A program made the position numbers and the translations under genes. Below, in pieces: positions 1-13,905 of a stretch of DNA of 64,000 nt (its first letter is position 1; each line of letters opens with the position of its first letter). The DNA is from Cherax quadricarinatus (Eukaryota; Arthropoda; Malacostraca; Decapoda; Parastacidae): assembly GCF_038502225.1 (NCBI RefSeq), contig NW_027195522.1, positions 1-64,000 of the forward strand, read 5' to 3'. Under the pieces are notes generated by a model. The model saw only the letters and a program-made list of their open reading frames with translations. It ran no database searches and was not told the DNA's origin.

Positions 1-65
<65 letters not shown>

Positions 66-120
66 TTTATTATATATTATATTTTTATATATATATATTT
101 TATATATATATATATATATT
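1..120. repeat. AT dinucleotide microsatellite
   Basis: The sequence alternates T and A from the left edge to about 120 with a few TTTT interruptions. It runs off the window, so its full length is unknown. Confidence 0.95.
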
Positions 121-1615
121 ATGTAGAGCCGAATGGTAATAAGTTTTTTTTGGGCAAATCAACACTTTTTTTAATAAGGAAGCGAAAATTTTGTTCAATA
201 ATTTCTCAAAAATCATTCTGAAACAAAAAGGAAAAATTAATTTCTTGGTTGTTTATTATTAAAATTGTAAACTTATGAAAAATATATTCACTTGGATTAG
301 GGTAAATTAAGTTCCCTTGTTATAACAAGGCTAAAAAAGTTTCTATGTTCGTTTGGTTAAAAATTTTTAAATTTTTTACATTAACATAAATAAATAAAAT
401 GTTTTTTTAAACGTATAAGATAAAATTTTGAAAGAACATTTTTAAATGAGTTTTTGTAATTGACCTGTTTACCTATTGGTCATTGTTTTGCCATTCCTCT
501 ATGTCTTTTTGAGAAACAATTATCAATTTTTGGACGAAGGGAATGTACTATTTTTTTCTTTTCCCTTGATTTAGGGAAAAACAATGTTTTCAAAAATAAA
601 TAAACGGGTTTTAAGCATCCTGCATTATACCAAATAAAGAAAAACAAAATTTTATTAGTCTCTTTCAAAAAGTCTATTTTTGGGTCCAGTCTGTGCTATA
701 AACAGATCAAAGCCCTAAAATTAGACGAACTGAAACATTTTTTTGAAGAACGCTTTTCTCTTTCGTAAATCCCCCCCCTCCCTTCTAGGGCGGGTGGTCC
801 CTGGGGCCAGCTTGCAGCTCAAACCCTGTCATTCCTATTTAAACCAGGGCCCCTGGCTTGGCGGGGCCCGGGACAATTGGCCCCAAAAGATGGGGGTGCT
901 TGTGCCTCCTTCATTGAATTTGGTCTCGACACCCCCTAAAGAGGAGCCAAGGCCAACCACTTGGACAAGGCCCCGGGCGGGGGAAAAATACCGGCAATCG
1001 AGTAATTTAAAATAATAATAAAAAAAGAAATCCTTTATGGAAAGAACAAGACTTACGATACCAAGGTTTCAAACGTATATTGAAAGAAATCATTCAAAAA
1101 AAAAAAAAAAAAAATTGGGAGACAAAAAATGAGAAATTAAGGTTGCAGGAATGGCTATCTAAATGGTTTTTTGGGGGAAGATGGAACTACCATGATGGCG
1201 TCATATTACCGAGTTACTGATTTTTTGGGGTGTACTGTGGATAGTTTTTGGGTAAATATTTTAAAATTGGAAAATTTTCAAGAAAAAAAATTTGGGGGAT
1301 GTTAAGGAAAGTGTTGGGAATGTTGAGTGATGCAAGAGACAGAATATTTAAAGTGGGAGGTTTTTTGTAAGAGCAGTGAAAAAATTTGAAGGGGGTTGGG
1401 GATATAGGAAAAGAACCTTTGTTTTTCAAAGGGTCAAATGTCAACAACAAGAACGGGAAAAACATACACAAATCTAAAAAACACAATAACAGTACATGGA
1501 AAAAACATTAATAACGTTCATGATACAGGGGACCCTTTTCCCAATATGTCGGTGCCAAAAAATAAAAAATCAAGAAAACTCGTAAAATAATAAGTAAATA
1601 AACATACGAACCAAA
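121..1615. other. AT-rich intergenic sequence with one GC-rich patch
   Basis: No gene is recognisable. Most of it is AT-rich with many homopolymer runs, including an 18-base A run near 1,097-1,114. A GC-rich patch at about 765-1,005 (CCCGGGC, GGGGCCCGGG and similar blocks) stands out sharply from its surroundings and can be read for 90 codons on plus, but the product has no recognisable motif. The patch is probably a piece of an unidentified dispersed repeat. Confidence 0.5.
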
Positions 1616-2830
1616 AGACCGTCTGAACACGTAAGACGTGTCAGAAGACCAGTAGTAACAGAAGCCCAAAACAGTAACAAGAAGACCAGTAAGTAAAAAA
1701 AAGTACGTAACACAGAAGACCAGAAGTAACACAGAAGACCAGTACAGTAACACAGAAATCAGTACAGAAACACAGAAAACCGGGAATGCACAGAAGACCA
1801 TCTTAAAATAAGACCAGACAGTAAAACCCGAAGACCAGTCAGAACACAGAAAACCAGTACAGTAACACAGAAGATCAGTGAAACACAGAAAACCATAAAT
1901 AAAAGAAAACCAGCTGTAACACATAAACCAGTACAGTAAACGAAAACGGTACAGTAACAAGAAGACCGTACAGTAACACAGAATACCAGTACAGTAAACA
2001 GAAAACCAGTAAACACAGAAGACCAGTAAATAACACAGAAGACCCGTACAGAACACAGAAAACCAGTACAGTAACACAGAAGACCATCGTAACACAGAAG
2101 ACCCAGTAAACAGAAAAAGTACTGTCACATAAGACCAGTACAGTAACACGAAGACCAGTACAGTAACACAGAAGACCAGTACTGTAACCAGAAGACCATA
2201 AACACGAAAACCATCAGTAACACATAAGACCAGTACGTAAACAGAAGACCCGTAAGTAACACAGAAACCAAAACCCAAAAAAAGACCAGTACAGTAAACA
2301 GAAAACCATTCAGTAACACAGAAGACCAGTACAGTAACACATAAGACCGTACAGTAACACGAAGAATACATAACACAGAAGACCAGACAGTAACACAGAA
2401 GCCCCGTACAGTAACACAGAAAACCAGTCGTAACACGAAACCAGAAGAACACAGAAGACCATCTGTAACAAGAGGCCAGCTTTGAAGACCAGTACTTAAA
2501 CAGACGATCAGTAAAAAAACAGAAGACCAGTCAGGGCACAGAGCCTTTTTAGTAAAACAGAAGACCAGTACAGTAACCAGACGACTCCGAAAACACAAGA
2601 CCATAAATAAACAGAAGACCAGTACAGTAACACAGAAAAAACGTAACACAGACAAACCAGTAGTAACCGAAAACCATACAGTCACGAAGACCAATACAGA
2701 AACAGAAGACCATCATCACAGAAGACCAGTAAGGGACACAGGTACCGTACAGAACGGAAGAACATCAGTAACAGAAGAACAGAACGCAACGAGCGTACTG
2801 TAACACGGGAAAAACAATGCAGTAAAAAGA
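1616..2830. repeat. Tandem array, about 21-bp unit, noisy
   Basis: The phrase GACCAGTACAGTAACACAGA recurs with a spacing near 21 bp for about 1.2 kb. Most units carry one or more missing bases (for example CGTAACACAG or CAGTAAACAG). The reverse complement shares GTGTTACTGTACTG with the 37-42 kb array. Open frames of up to 314 codons across it on minus are products of the repetition and not genes. Confidence 0.9.
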
Positions 2831-3005
2831 AGAAATTTTTAAAAAGAGGTGGCTGGGTTTTTTACAATCTGGGATACCTTTCGGGATGGGCAGAGACTGA
2901 AATTATTTATTGTTTTAATATTAACCTGGTAGTGTATTAATGTTGTTCTTCACGTATTTTAGAACTTTTGCCCGAGGAATGAACACAATAAAAAACTCTG
3001 ACCCT

Positions 3006-4185
3006 ATGAGAAGCTGGGTGGGGAAAACCCCCGTGACTACTGTCAGAGAGGCTGGGGTGGGGAAAAACACCACCTGACTGTCGGGAGGCTGGGGTAAAAC
3101 CCACCTGTCTGTCGGGGGGCTGGAGTGGAAGAAAATCCGTGGCTACTGTCAGAGGCTGGGGGGGAATAAAACCACCGTGGGTCTGTCAGGAGGCTGGGTG
3201 GGGAAAAACCACCTTACTGTCAGGGAGGCGGGGGGAATAAAACCTGGCTTCAGGGGGGCTGGGTGGGGTAACACCACCGTGACTACTGTCAGAGAGGCTG
3301 GAGTGGGAAAAAATCCCGTGTCTGTCAGGGGGGCTGGAGTGGGAATCCCACCCCCACGAGCCAGGGGGGGGTGGAGGGGGAAACCCCCACCCGGGTCGTC
3401 AGGGGGGGCTGGAGTGGGTCCCACCGTGGCCCTGGAGGGCTGGGGGGAATAAACACCGTGACTACTTTCAGGGGGGCTGCAGTGGAATAACTCACCTGCC
3501 CCGTCAGGGGGGTGGAGTGGGAATAGCATCACCGTGACCTTCAGGAGGGTGGGAGGGGAAAAACATCACCGTGACTCTGTCATGGGGCGATGGGAATAAC
3601 ATCACCGTGAGTCGTCAAAAGGCGGGTGGAATAACATCACCGTGACTCTATCAGAGGCTGGGTGGAATAACCCACCGTGGCTCTGTCAGGGGCTGGGTGG
3701 AAATTCACCGTGACTCTGTCAGGGGGGCTGGAGGAATAGCATCCCGTGACTCGTCGGGGGGGCTGGGGGGGAATAACATCACCGTGACTACTGTCATGGG
3801 GGCTGGAGTGGGAATAACATCACCGTGAGTCTGTCAGAGGCTGGAGGGGGAAAAACTCACCGTGACTACTGTCAGAGAAGGCTGGGTGGGGGAAAACATC
3901 ACCTAGTCTGTCAGAGAGGGGGGGTGGGGAAAAAATCCCGTGGCTCTGTCAGAGAGGCTGGGGAATAACATCCCGTGACTACGTCAGGGGGGGCTGGAGT
4001 GGGAATAACATCACCCTGCCTGTCAGGGGGGCTGGGGGAATAACACCGTGACTACTGTCAAAAGGCTGGGGGGGAAAAATCCTGATTCTTAGAGGCTGGG
4101 TGAATAACATCACCGTGACTCTGTCAGAGACGGGTGGGAATAAAATCACCGTGACTACTGTCAGAGGTGGAGGGAAAAAAGCACA
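3006..4185. repeat. Tandem array, about 41-bp unit, noisy
   Basis: Each unit contains AATAACATCACCGTGACT followed by a CTGTCAGAG box and a GGCTGGAGTGGG box. Period is about 41 bp where units look complete, with shorter variants lacking the TAC before TGTCAG. About 28 units are present and nearly every one differs by small deletions or G-run changes. No coding signal. Confidence 0.9.
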
Positions 4186-6884
4186 TGCGACGTCCAAAAA
4201 GAATGGGAAAAAAAGTAACATTGTAACACAATTCTCCAAAGGGGAAAGGCGTCTCTCCCGGAGATACCCCAAGAAAGAGACGTGTGCCCGATGCGAAACG
4301 GGAAAAAATTGTTTTCCCCCCCTGACCTCCATTATAAAAGATCAAATATTTGATAGAAATTTAAATTTTTTATGAATCTACCAGATCCACTAGAGTTACA
4401 CAAAATAGTCTGAGAATGGAATACCCATTTAAACGGAATGCTTTTCCCGTTGACCATTCCATAGAGTCCCCCTATTTGTTGCCTGAACATCAACACGACC
4501 AGAGACTGTTTTTGCTAAATTTCGGCTCAATCAAACTTATATACGACGAACTGGAAATGAAGAGTATTAATTTTTTTTGAAAACCCAAAAAGCACTAAAG
4601 GAGGCCTGGATCTTACTATAACCCTGTGAAACTGCATACAGCAAGCGTGAAAATGCTAACCTAGTTAAAAATGACCTCCAACACTGCCCTGAAAATTTAA
4701 AAACCCCGACATCAAAGTATTTATAACCACGTGAAACTGGTGGCGTGAGACGGGGGAAAGGAAGTGGTGGAAAAGATAAGATAAAAAGATAAGTTTTCTT
4801 GGTTTTTTAAACGGGGGGTTAAAACCCCGGAAAACCCCAAGAAAGTGGGCGTCATCGAGGACTGTCTAACTTATTTCCTTTGGGGGCCCTTTCTTGTCCC
4901 CGGATGCGCCCCATGACTAACCAGGTACCTTTGCTGCTGGTGAACGGACAACAGGTGTATGGAAAAGTGTCGAAATTTTTTTCCCCCCCGGGGAATCAAA
5001 GGGCCCCTCCGGGGTTGAAGGGGGGTTTTTCCCAAGGCCACCGGGCCAGGGGAAAAAGAAGGAACAAAAAGGGAAACCCTTTCTTTGAATTTCCGCGCTG
5101 GGCAGGGGGGGAAAACAGACTGAACTGTCGGATCCTAAGAAAACAGAAAAGGATGCAGTAAAGGGGAGTAACGAAGAAACCCAAGAGAGAAGAAGACAAG
5201 AGAAAGGGGGGGAAAACTGGGGCGGTAACAAGTAATGGCCCTCTCAAATCCGTTCCATCATAGGGGATTTGAAGGTTAGGCGCAAAATGACAGGGGAAAA
5301 TGGTCATCATGCCGATCGTTCAAAGATGAACTTTCGCCTCTACATATGGTTCTAAACACGGAAGGAACGAAAAAAATTTAAAAGCTTTGGGGACGGGTTA
5401 CAGAATATATCTGCTCGCCATAGTCATATCATAAAAATTGAATGAATGAAGTCGGGTGGGGGTCGGATTCGCCCCCACGAAAGATGAGCGGGGGGTTTTA
5501 AAATAGTTCACCGGCATACAAGCTGTTAGGAAAATGGGGTTTCAGGAAAACTGGCGAACAAACGAAGCCCGAGAAATCTAATATACTTTCAGAGATCGGA
5601 ACCATGTGGTATAGCGGGATTAGAGGCAACAAAACGCCCGAAGGAATAATCGGGGTGCGTTTAGTACCAGAAAAATTTAAATCCAGTACTGGCTCATTAA
5701 ACACGGTCGATATCAGTCTGGGAGAGGCTGTAGTAGGTGGAGAGCGCCTGCAAAGTCATAGCAAAGTCAATCCTTTAAAAGTGAACCAAATATTGATGGT
5801 AGAACGGGAATCATTAATAGCTATGAAAAAGTGGTGAAAAAAAAAGTTAAATCAGACAAAGAAAAAGTGTACAAGGTACTTTCCTCTTATGTATGAAAAG
5901 TAAATTTTGAACTTAAAAAAAAACTCGGGAATAAAGGGGAAAAAAAGCAGAGGAATTAAGGCCCAACCCCGGGACCCATATGTTCACAGATGCTCCCCGT
6001 GAATGTCTAACAGTCAATTTATTAGGTAAAAGGTTAAGAGGTAAACCCACAAACATGTATGTTCTAAAAAAAAAAGGGGGGTGAGTGTCCCGAAAAGTCA
6101 GGAAAAGATTTTGTCTAACAAACATGAAGAGGGGATATCCACAGGTGACAAAGGTGATGTCCACAAAATACTGAAGAGACTCATCACGCAAAACCCTTTA
6201 ACTAACTTTTGATTCTTTTCCTTTTTGAATGATATAACTACCCTTCCCGGGATATTACTATCCACCTAAAACATTTTTTTTCCTTTTTGTTCCATTTTTT
6301 TTTCCCTACCTTCATTGGCCCCCGTCCATCATTGTTTTAATAGTTTTTCCCTGTCTGCAGATATGAACTGTGATTACAAAAACCCGAAAGTCAGTGTGAA
6401 TTGTTTATATAACAAATTCTGTTTTCGGCAAAATGAAACATCTTTTTATTATGAACAGCTTTTTTTCTGTATTTCTTTTTTTCTGTATCTTACTCAACAG
6501 TTCATATGTATGAACTGTTGTGTTACTATTCAGCATTTACATTACTGTACTGTTGATGAATATTAATGAACTTTTTTTGTTATGTTTTTTATATGTTATT
6601 GTGTATTTTTATCTTACTGTCCCGAGTGTGTGCTAATCTGCCTTCCTTATACATTTATCCCTGTTTTTTTATTTTTCCCAATGTTTATTTTGAAAAAATT
6701 TCCCGGGGAATAAACTTTCCTCCCATCTTTCACATCAGTGTCTTCCGGACCCCTTTGTCTCCACATCTTTTGCTTATTTATTTATACAATATTAGTTCTG
6801 ATAATAACAGACCATTTCCCCTTTTTCTTTTTCTGTCATATATTTGCCTAAAAGTGTTTCTTTTTTATTTGTCGCCATGGTCGG
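4186..6884. other. Unassigned sequence, no supportable gene
   Basis: This is single-copy-looking sequence of mixed base composition. Short open frames occur (for example 4,880-5,161 plus, 5,604-5,837 plus, 5,913-6,191 minus) but none shows a known motif, a frame-consistent neighbour or a plausible start context. The stretch may hold a decayed or mis-sequenced transposon. The part from 6,200 to 6,880 is T-rich and runs into the next array. Confidence 0.4.
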
Positions 6885-7865
6885 GCTTCGTCTCATAGTT
6901 CAACGCCCTGGCGTGTTTCTCTTTTTTATTTCTTCAGTGGGGGGTTTTCCCCTGTCTTCGTCCCCCGGGACATTTTTCCCTTTCTCTTTCCTTGCCTGGA
7001 CATTTTTTCCTTCCATTCCAGCCCTGGTCTGTTTCCCGTTATATTCAGCCACCCGGGATTTCCCGTTATATTCCATTTCCCTGGATGGATGTCCCCACAT
7101 ATTAATCCCCGAAGGGGTTTTTTGTAATTTTCGTCCCCCTAACGGGTTTCCTGCTTTTTGGCTCCCCAGACGGTTTCCTTTCATATTTTATCGCCCTGAA
7201 TGGGTTTCCTTGTCATATTTCGTCGCGCTGGGGGGGTTTTTTCCTGTCATATTTCGTTGTCCGGGACGGATTTTCCCATCATATTCCATCCTTTGGAGGG
7301 GTTTTTTTTTCATATTTAGTTATCCTTTAATGTGTTTCCCGTTATTTTCTTTTCCCCGGGGGGTTTTCCCCTATTATATTTTGTCGTCTAAACTGGCTTT
7401 CATATTTCGTCGCCCTGGACGGGTTTCCCTTCATAATTTTCCCCGGACGGATTTCTTGTTTTTTGGCCCTTTGGATGGGTTTTCCCTTTTTCATATTTCT
7501 TTCCCCGGGACGGGTTTCTCTGTCCTTTTTGTCCCCTGGACATTTTCCCCTGTCATTTTTCATCCCCCGGGACGGTTTTTTGAAATTTTTCGGCCCCTTG
7601 GAGGGGTTTCCTTTCATATTTGGGGCCGTTATATTTCGTCCCCTTTTGGAGGTTCCCCTTGTCATATTTGTTTTCCCCGGATTGGTTTTCTTTTTTTCGT
7701 CCACTGGACGGTTTTTCCTTGTTATATTTAGTCAAAAACTTTTTCCCGTCATATTCTGTTTTCCTGGAGGGGTTTCAGTGTCATATACCAACTGTCGGGA
7801 CGGATTTTCTGTTAAGCCGTCCCCTTTTCATTTTCGGCCCTGAAGATTTCTCTGTCATATCAGTT
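6885..7865. repeat. Tandem array, about 34-bp unit, noisy
   Basis: The phrases CGCCCTGGACGGGTTTCC and TGTCATATTTCGTC alternate for about 1 kb with a period near 34 bp. About 28 units are present with strong unit-to-unit differences in T and C runs. The 295-codon plus-strand frame starting at 6,844 is an artefact of the array. Confidence 0.88.
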
Positions 7866-10190
7866 CCTGGACTTTTCCTTAAATTATACTTTTCAGAGAA
7901 CCCCATAATCAATCTTTTTTCTATTATAATGGGATCATATAATTTATTAACGAAATCTGATGATATATTCCAAAAAAATCAACACTGGAACCCTGCAAAC
8001 TTAAAACTTTCTGCACCCTATCACCATCGTTCTTATATTTCCCTATAAATAAACACAAAAACATGAAGTTTTTAAAACTTATCAATTTTACCCACAGTGA
8101 TTCCTCCGGTTTTGCCCCCACCTCCTTTATGCATTAACTAAGTTCGCACCGGGGTTCCCTAAAAATTGAACTCATCCCGCACATTTTAAATGAAATCGAT
8201 AAGTAATCGGGGTCGTTTCTTTTTCAAATTTCCTTTTTTTCCCGGATAAAACTTTAAACATTTCATAATATTAAAATAAGGATCAGGTTTTTTTTCAGAA
8301 TTCCCAAAGGTTTCACTTATTCTACTTTTGTTCCCCTCCTTTTTGCATAAAACTTGACATATCTGGTTTTCTGGTTTCCCTAAGCAGTTGCATGGTTAGT
8401 ATATATTTCTTGTTCGGTTTAATTTTTCGCAACCCTTTCTTCTGGTGCACCTACTTCTAGGTTTGCTTCACCCCCCGTTTTTACCATCTTCAGGATTTTC
8501 CCTATTCATAATTGAGCTTGGTATAAACAGAATTCTTCATGATTTTAAAATTGAAATAATATTTACTTTAGGGAGTATAATTTTGAGTTCCCCCCTGATA
8601 TCAAAAATTTTTTTTGGTACAAAACCAATTTTCTTACAAGCAAACCCAATCTAAATATATTTTATTCTTATCAAATTTTTAAAATTCACCAATCAACATA
8701 TACTTTTTTCAAACTGTTGCGAGAATTTTTCCCGTTTTTGGGGAGGAGGTAAAAAAATAAAAAATTTCATTCCTTAAATTTTTCTAATGTAGTTTCTTTC
8801 TAAGATCCCAAAATTGCATAATTCCCTAATTTTTTTTCCGTTTCAACCCCCATCGATGATATATTCAAGATGGTGAGACGGGTATCAGTTCTAGGAAAAA
8901 AACCCTTTTGTCAATGGCCCAAAGTCGGGACCGAAACGTTCACTTCTTTTTTTTATGTGCGGTTATTTGTGTATCTTCCAGTCACTATTGTGTCTTTCTT
9001 TTTCTCCTGTAGTTTTTTTCAATTCAAATCATTCAAAAAATATTTTTATAGGTTGAAATTTTAATTCCTTATTTTCAATATTTTTTTTGTTTTTTGTGTT
9101 TGAAACCCCCTCTTTAACCTGGATGAACCCTGCTCAAGTCCTTTTGTTATGTCTCCAACAAGTTTCATACTAAAACTTTCCCCCCAGCCCTTCTATTTTT
9201 TTTATGAAATTGGTTCCTTATATCATCGAATGACGTAATAACATATTTACAATGGGTTTACCACCAATCAGGTGTGGTTAAATATTCGCCATCAATACCT
9301 TTATCACTTTAGAATAATTTAATGTATTGGAACTTGTCTTTTGTATAATTTAACTTTTTAATGTTTGCAAAACCCTCTCTGGGGGTTTTGTTTTATTAAA
9401 AAATACGTTATCCTTTTGGTTTTTCCTTGAGTAATCCTGAACATGTGTATTTAGAAACTTTTTATCTTTGTCGGGAAAACGTCTCGATAAATTTTTGAAG
9501 TCCCCACTGGCCCTTTTATAAACCTTTACAATTAATCTTCCTGCTCCATTGATAAACAGTTTTTTAGGAATCCGTAAAAATTGGTTAACAAATGGAGATT
9601 TCTGGGATAATAACAAGATCTATAAATAAATACCCGAATGGTGATCTTTTTACCCCAGATTCGGAAAATTTGACAAATTCTTTTTTTTCCCGAAATTTAC
9701 ACCCAGAATACCCAAAATGCGTTGCATTCATGGCTATGGTAATAAAGGTCCTCCGTAAACATATTGGGAAATCAAATTATACGTATTTTTTGGGGTCCTC
9801 CCTTTAAAAAAACAATCGAGAATTTTTCACTTTTAAAAGCTTTTAAAAAATTCTTCCAATAACTTTATTTTCGTCGGGTTGATAAAATTAACGGGATTGA
9901 TAATATATTTTTTGATAATTTATGAGATACTCTGAAATTTGTTCTAAGAGATGGTTGTAACAAGAATTTTAAAAAATATTATAAAATTTCTTATAAATTT
10001 TAAAATTTTTGATGTAAATAAGACCCACTATTCATATAACCAGAGATAATAATTTGGGGAAACCCGAAATAATAACATCCTGATTTTATATTTTGAATTT
10101 AAAATTTTGAAACAAACAATTTTTTTTTTTGTTTTTGATTAAATATTGGGGAAAATTTTTTATACTGGGGCTGATGATGTGCCCCCGGAT
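7866..10190. other. AT-rich intergenic sequence
   Basis: No gene is recognisable. The only identifiable item is a short dispersed-repeat piece at about 8,905-8,990, listed separately. Runs of T and A are frequent and short frames are not supported. Confidence 0.5.
8905..8990 (+). repeat. Dispersed repeat piece with GACCGAAACGT box
   Basis: The stretch reads TTGTCAATGGCCC, then AAGTCGGGACCGAAACGT, then TATGTGCGGTTATTTGTGTA. A related copy lies on minus at 61,130-61,190, where GGACCGAAACGTCGT and TATGTGCGGGTTATTTGT appear in the same order. A hairpin-capable block (GG-CC facing GG-ACC) sits directly before GAAACG, the same layout as the hammerhead-like elements elsewhere in the window. I recall this as a common decapod dispersed repeat, but that is memory and not shown here. 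Confidence 0.55.
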
Positions 10191-10194
10191 TAGC

Positions 10195-12570
10195 AACCTT
10201 TAATGTTGTTCCCGGTTAACAACATTGTTAATGTTTGTCCACGGGACAACCTTTTTTGGGTTTAAACCCCCCATTGTTAATGTTTTCACAGGACTTAAAA
10301 CATTGTTAATTTTTGGTCCCCCAGATTAACAACATTGTTAAGTTTTCCCCGGGCTTAAAACATTTTAATTTTTTCCCACGGGATTTAACAACATTGTTTG
10401 TTGTGTCCACCAGGACTTAAAAACATTTTTAAATTTTTTTCCCACGGGACTTAACAACTTTTTAATGTTGTTTTCACCGGGATTTTAACATTTTAAATTT
10501 GTGTAAAAGGGACAAACAACATTTAATGTTTGTGTCCACCGGGTTAACAACTTGTTAATGTTTTCCCCCAGGACTTAACAACTTTTTAATGTTTTTCCCA
10601 CAGGCTTCCTGTTAATGTTGTTTAAGGACTTAAAACATTGTTAATGTTGTGCCCACCAGGCTTAAAAAATTTTTGTTTTTCCCCAAAGACTTAACAACAC
10701 TGTTAATGTTTTTTCCCCCCGGGACAACAACACTTTTAAATGTTGGCCCCCAAGGACAAAATTGTTAATTTGTGTCCCCCGGACAAAACACTGTTAATGT
10801 TTTTCACGGGACTTAGCAACATTTAATGTTGTCCCCCGGGACTTAAACACTTTAAATTTTTGGTAAGGGATTTCCATTGTTAATGTTGTCCACCAGGACA
10901 ACAACACTGTTGTTGTTCCACCGGACTTAACAACACTGTTAATGTTTTTCCACCGGACTCAACATTGTTAATTTTTTCACCAGGACTTAACACTGTTAAT
11001 TTTGTGTCCACCCGGGACTTTTTAAATTTTAATGTTGTTCCCCCGGACAACAACACTGTTTGTTTTTCACCGGGATTTAAACCTTGTTAATTTTGTGTCC
11101 CCGGGACTTAACAACACTTTTAAAGTTTTGCCCACCGGGATTTAACAACATTTAAATTGTGCCCAGGGGACTTAAAAACATTTTAATTTTGGTCCGGGCT
11201 TAAGACTTTGTTTGTACCGGACTTAAAACCCTTTAATTTGTGCCCCGGACTTAACACTTTTGTTTGTCCCCGGGGACTTAAAAAACATTGTTAATTTTGC
11301 CCACCAGGACTTGAACACTGTTAATGTTGTGTCCACCAGGACTTGAACACTTTTAATGTTTTTCCCCGGACTTAAAAACCCTTTAAATGTTGTTCCCCAG
11401 GTTTAAAAAACATTTTAATGTTGTGTCCCCCAGGATTTAAAAACCACTTTTGTTGTGTCCCCCAGGACTTAACAACATTGTTAATTTGTGTCCACCGGCC
11501 CAACAACACTTTAATGTTGTGCCCACCGGACTAACCACTGTTTTTTTCCCAAAGGACTTTCACTTTTAATGTTGTCCCCCGGGATTTAACAAATTGTTAA
11601 TGTGTGTCCCCGGGACTTAAAAACACGTTAATGTTGGTCCCCCGGGACAAACAACATAATGTTTGTTTTCACCGGGACTTAACAACACTGTTAATGTTTT
11701 TCCCCCGGACTATCATTGTTAATGTTGTGTCACCGGGACTTAAAACTGTTAATTTTTGTCCCGGGACAACAACATTGTTAATGTTGTTTCACCGGGACAA
11801 AACACTGTTAATGTTGTTCCCCCAGGACTAACAACATTGTAATGTTGTGCCCACAGACTTGACAACACGTTAATGTTTGTCCACCAGGATTAACAACACT
11901 GTTAATGTTGTGTCCCCCAGGACAACAACATTGTTGTGTTTTTTTCCCAGGACACAACACTGTTAATGGGGCCCACCGGGACGGAACAACATTGTCAATT
12001 TTTTCCCACCGGACTTGACAACATTGTTAATGTTGTTCCCCCAGGACTTAAAACATTTTAATTTGTTCCCCCGGGACTTGACAACATTGTTAATGTTGTG
12101 TCCCCAGGATTTAAAACATTGTTTTTTGTGCCCCCAAGACTTGAAACATTTTTAATGTTTTCCCCGGGACAACATTTTTAAATTTTGGCCCGGGACTTAA
12201 CAACATTGTTAATGTTGTTCCCGGACAACATTGTTTTTTGGGCCCACCTGGATTAAAATTGTTAATTTCCCCCTACAACAACATTGTTAATGTTGTCCCC
12301 CGGACAGAACACTGTTAATGTTGTGTCCGGGACTTAACCCCTTTAATTTTGTCCCCCGGGATTTAAAACATTGTTGATTTTCCACGGGACTTTTTGTTAA
12401 TTTGGGTTCCCCAGGACTTACAACTTTTTGTGTCCACCGGGATTTCAAATTTTGTTGTTCCACAGGCTTAAAACGTTGTTAATGTTGTGTCCACCGGGAC
12501 AACAACATTTTTGTTTTCCCCGGACTTAAAAACATTGTTAATGTTGTACCAGGACTTAAAACATTCAATG
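10195..12570. repeat. Tandem array, 35-bp unit with built-in hairpin, noisy
   Basis: Units contain GGACTTAACAACATTGTTA then ATGTTGTGTCCACCA, period 35 bp, about 68 units over 2.4 kb. Inside each intact unit ACAACATT and AATGTTGT are reverse complements separated by GTT, so every unit can fold into an 8-bp stem with a 3-base loop. Two variants alternate, ATTGTT and ACTGTT. Small deletions occur in most units. Confidence 0.92.
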
Positions 12571-12610
12571 AGTTTCTATATATCAGAAAAGACTTTAAAG
12601 GGTTTTCCCC

Positions 12611-12611
<1 letters not shown>

Positions 12612-12674
<63 letters not shown>

Positions 12675-12743
12675 TTTGTGTGTGTGTGTGTATGTGTATG
12701 TGTGTGTGTGTGTGTGTGTGTTTTGTTGTTTTTTGTGTTTTGG

Positions 12744-12782
<39 letters not shown>

Positions 12783-12790
12783 TGTGTGTG

Positions 12791-12825
<35 letters not shown>

Positions 12826-12837
12826 TTGTTTGTTTTT

Positions 12838-12906
<69 letters not shown>

Positions 12907-12930
12907 TTTTTGTGTGTGTGTGTGTGTGTG

Positions 12931-12966
<36 letters not shown>
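12612..12966. repeat. TG microsatellite, interrupted
   Basis: About 350 bp of (TG)n broken by T runs and a few TA dinucleotides. The apparent Cys-Val and Thr-His proteins on its two strands are artefacts. Unlike the other large TG/AC tracts here it has no LINE piece beside it. Confidence 0.97.
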
Positions 12967-12967
<1 letters not shown>

Positions 12968-13097
12968 TTTTTTGGGGGGTTGTAAAAGAATATATATGTG
13001 TTTGAAAATTGAAGACAGTTCCCAGGTATGGTAATTTTTCAAGATATTCCCAAAATATTTTTGGTTTCCCATCTTCAAACAAATTTCAGCTAGTGTC

Positions 13098-13245
13098 TTG
13101 TGTGGGGGTGTGTGTGTGTTGTGGGGTTGGGGGATGTGGGTGGGGTGTGTGTGTGTGGGAGTTGGGGGATGGGGGTGTGTGTGGGGGGTTTGGGGATGGG
13201 TTTTTGGGGCGTGTGTGGGGGTTTCTGGTGGATTTTTGGTAAACA
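13098..13245. repeat. GT- and G-rich low-complexity stretch
   Basis: GTGTGTG blocks alternate with GGGG blocks (GGGGGATGTGGG, GTGTGGGGGTTT). It is likely a degraded extension of the neighbouring TG microsatellite. No coding signal. Confidence 0.7.
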
Positions 13246-13499
13246 GGGGTTTTTTAGCCCTCATTTCCCACAGGGATAGTATGGACCCCTTCGGAAATGT
13301 ACTTAAACCCCTCTTCCGAATCATATTTGCCTGGAGGCATTTAACTAAAAACGTGATCACAATGTTGAAAAAAACTAAACCCAAAAGGTTTTCCCCATGA
13401 AAAAGGGAGTTTTGTTAAAACTTATCTGCCTAGATTGAAATTCCGATACGGGGTTGAGAGTTGTTAACAAGTTGGTAAGGGGCCTTTTGGGGGTTTTTA

Positions 13500-13905
13500 A
13501 AAAACATGGTGCAAAGTGTGCGTGACTTGTAACCTTTTTTTGTCGATGGACCTTTTGGGGGTTTGTGCAGGGTGCAAAGTGTGTGTGTGACTTGTGATCT
13601 TTGTCTTTATGTGACCTGTTGTGGGGTTGTAAATCATTGTGCTATAGTGTGTTTTTGATTTGGGCCCTGTTTGCTTGTGTGACCTATTGGGGGGTTGAAA
13701 AACATTGTGTAATAGCGTGTGTGTGTGACTCTGACGTTTGTGTCTTGATGTGACCTGTTGGGGTTTTAAAACTGTGCAACAGTGTGTGTGTGTTTTGGCT
13801 TTCCCCCTGATCTTCATGTTTGACCTTTTGGGGGTTTCATGTTGCAAAGTGTGTGTGACTTGTGTCTGTTGTTCTTCATGTGACCTTTTGGGGGTTTTAA
13901 AATTG
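13500..13905. repeat. Tandem array, about 67-bp unit
   Basis: Six units with the order GTGTGTGACTTGTG, CTTTGTCTTTATGTGACC, TTTTGGGGGTTT and CATTGTGCAA. Spacing of the TGTGACC boxes is about 67 bp. Units diverge by point changes and small deletions. Confidence 0.8.

Noticed and set aside
765..1005. GC-rich patch as a CpG island or gene start
   Set aside because: It is only 240 bp, rich in G and C runs rather than CpG, and has no gene beside it. A dispersed-repeat fragment is more likely.
5498..5837. Two opposed frames of 68 and 77 codons as a gene
   Set aside because: Short, overlapping on opposite strands, no motif. In noisy sequence such frames are expected by chance.
12487..13384. Cys-Val and Thr-His-rich proteins
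   Set aside because: Translations of the TG microsatellite.
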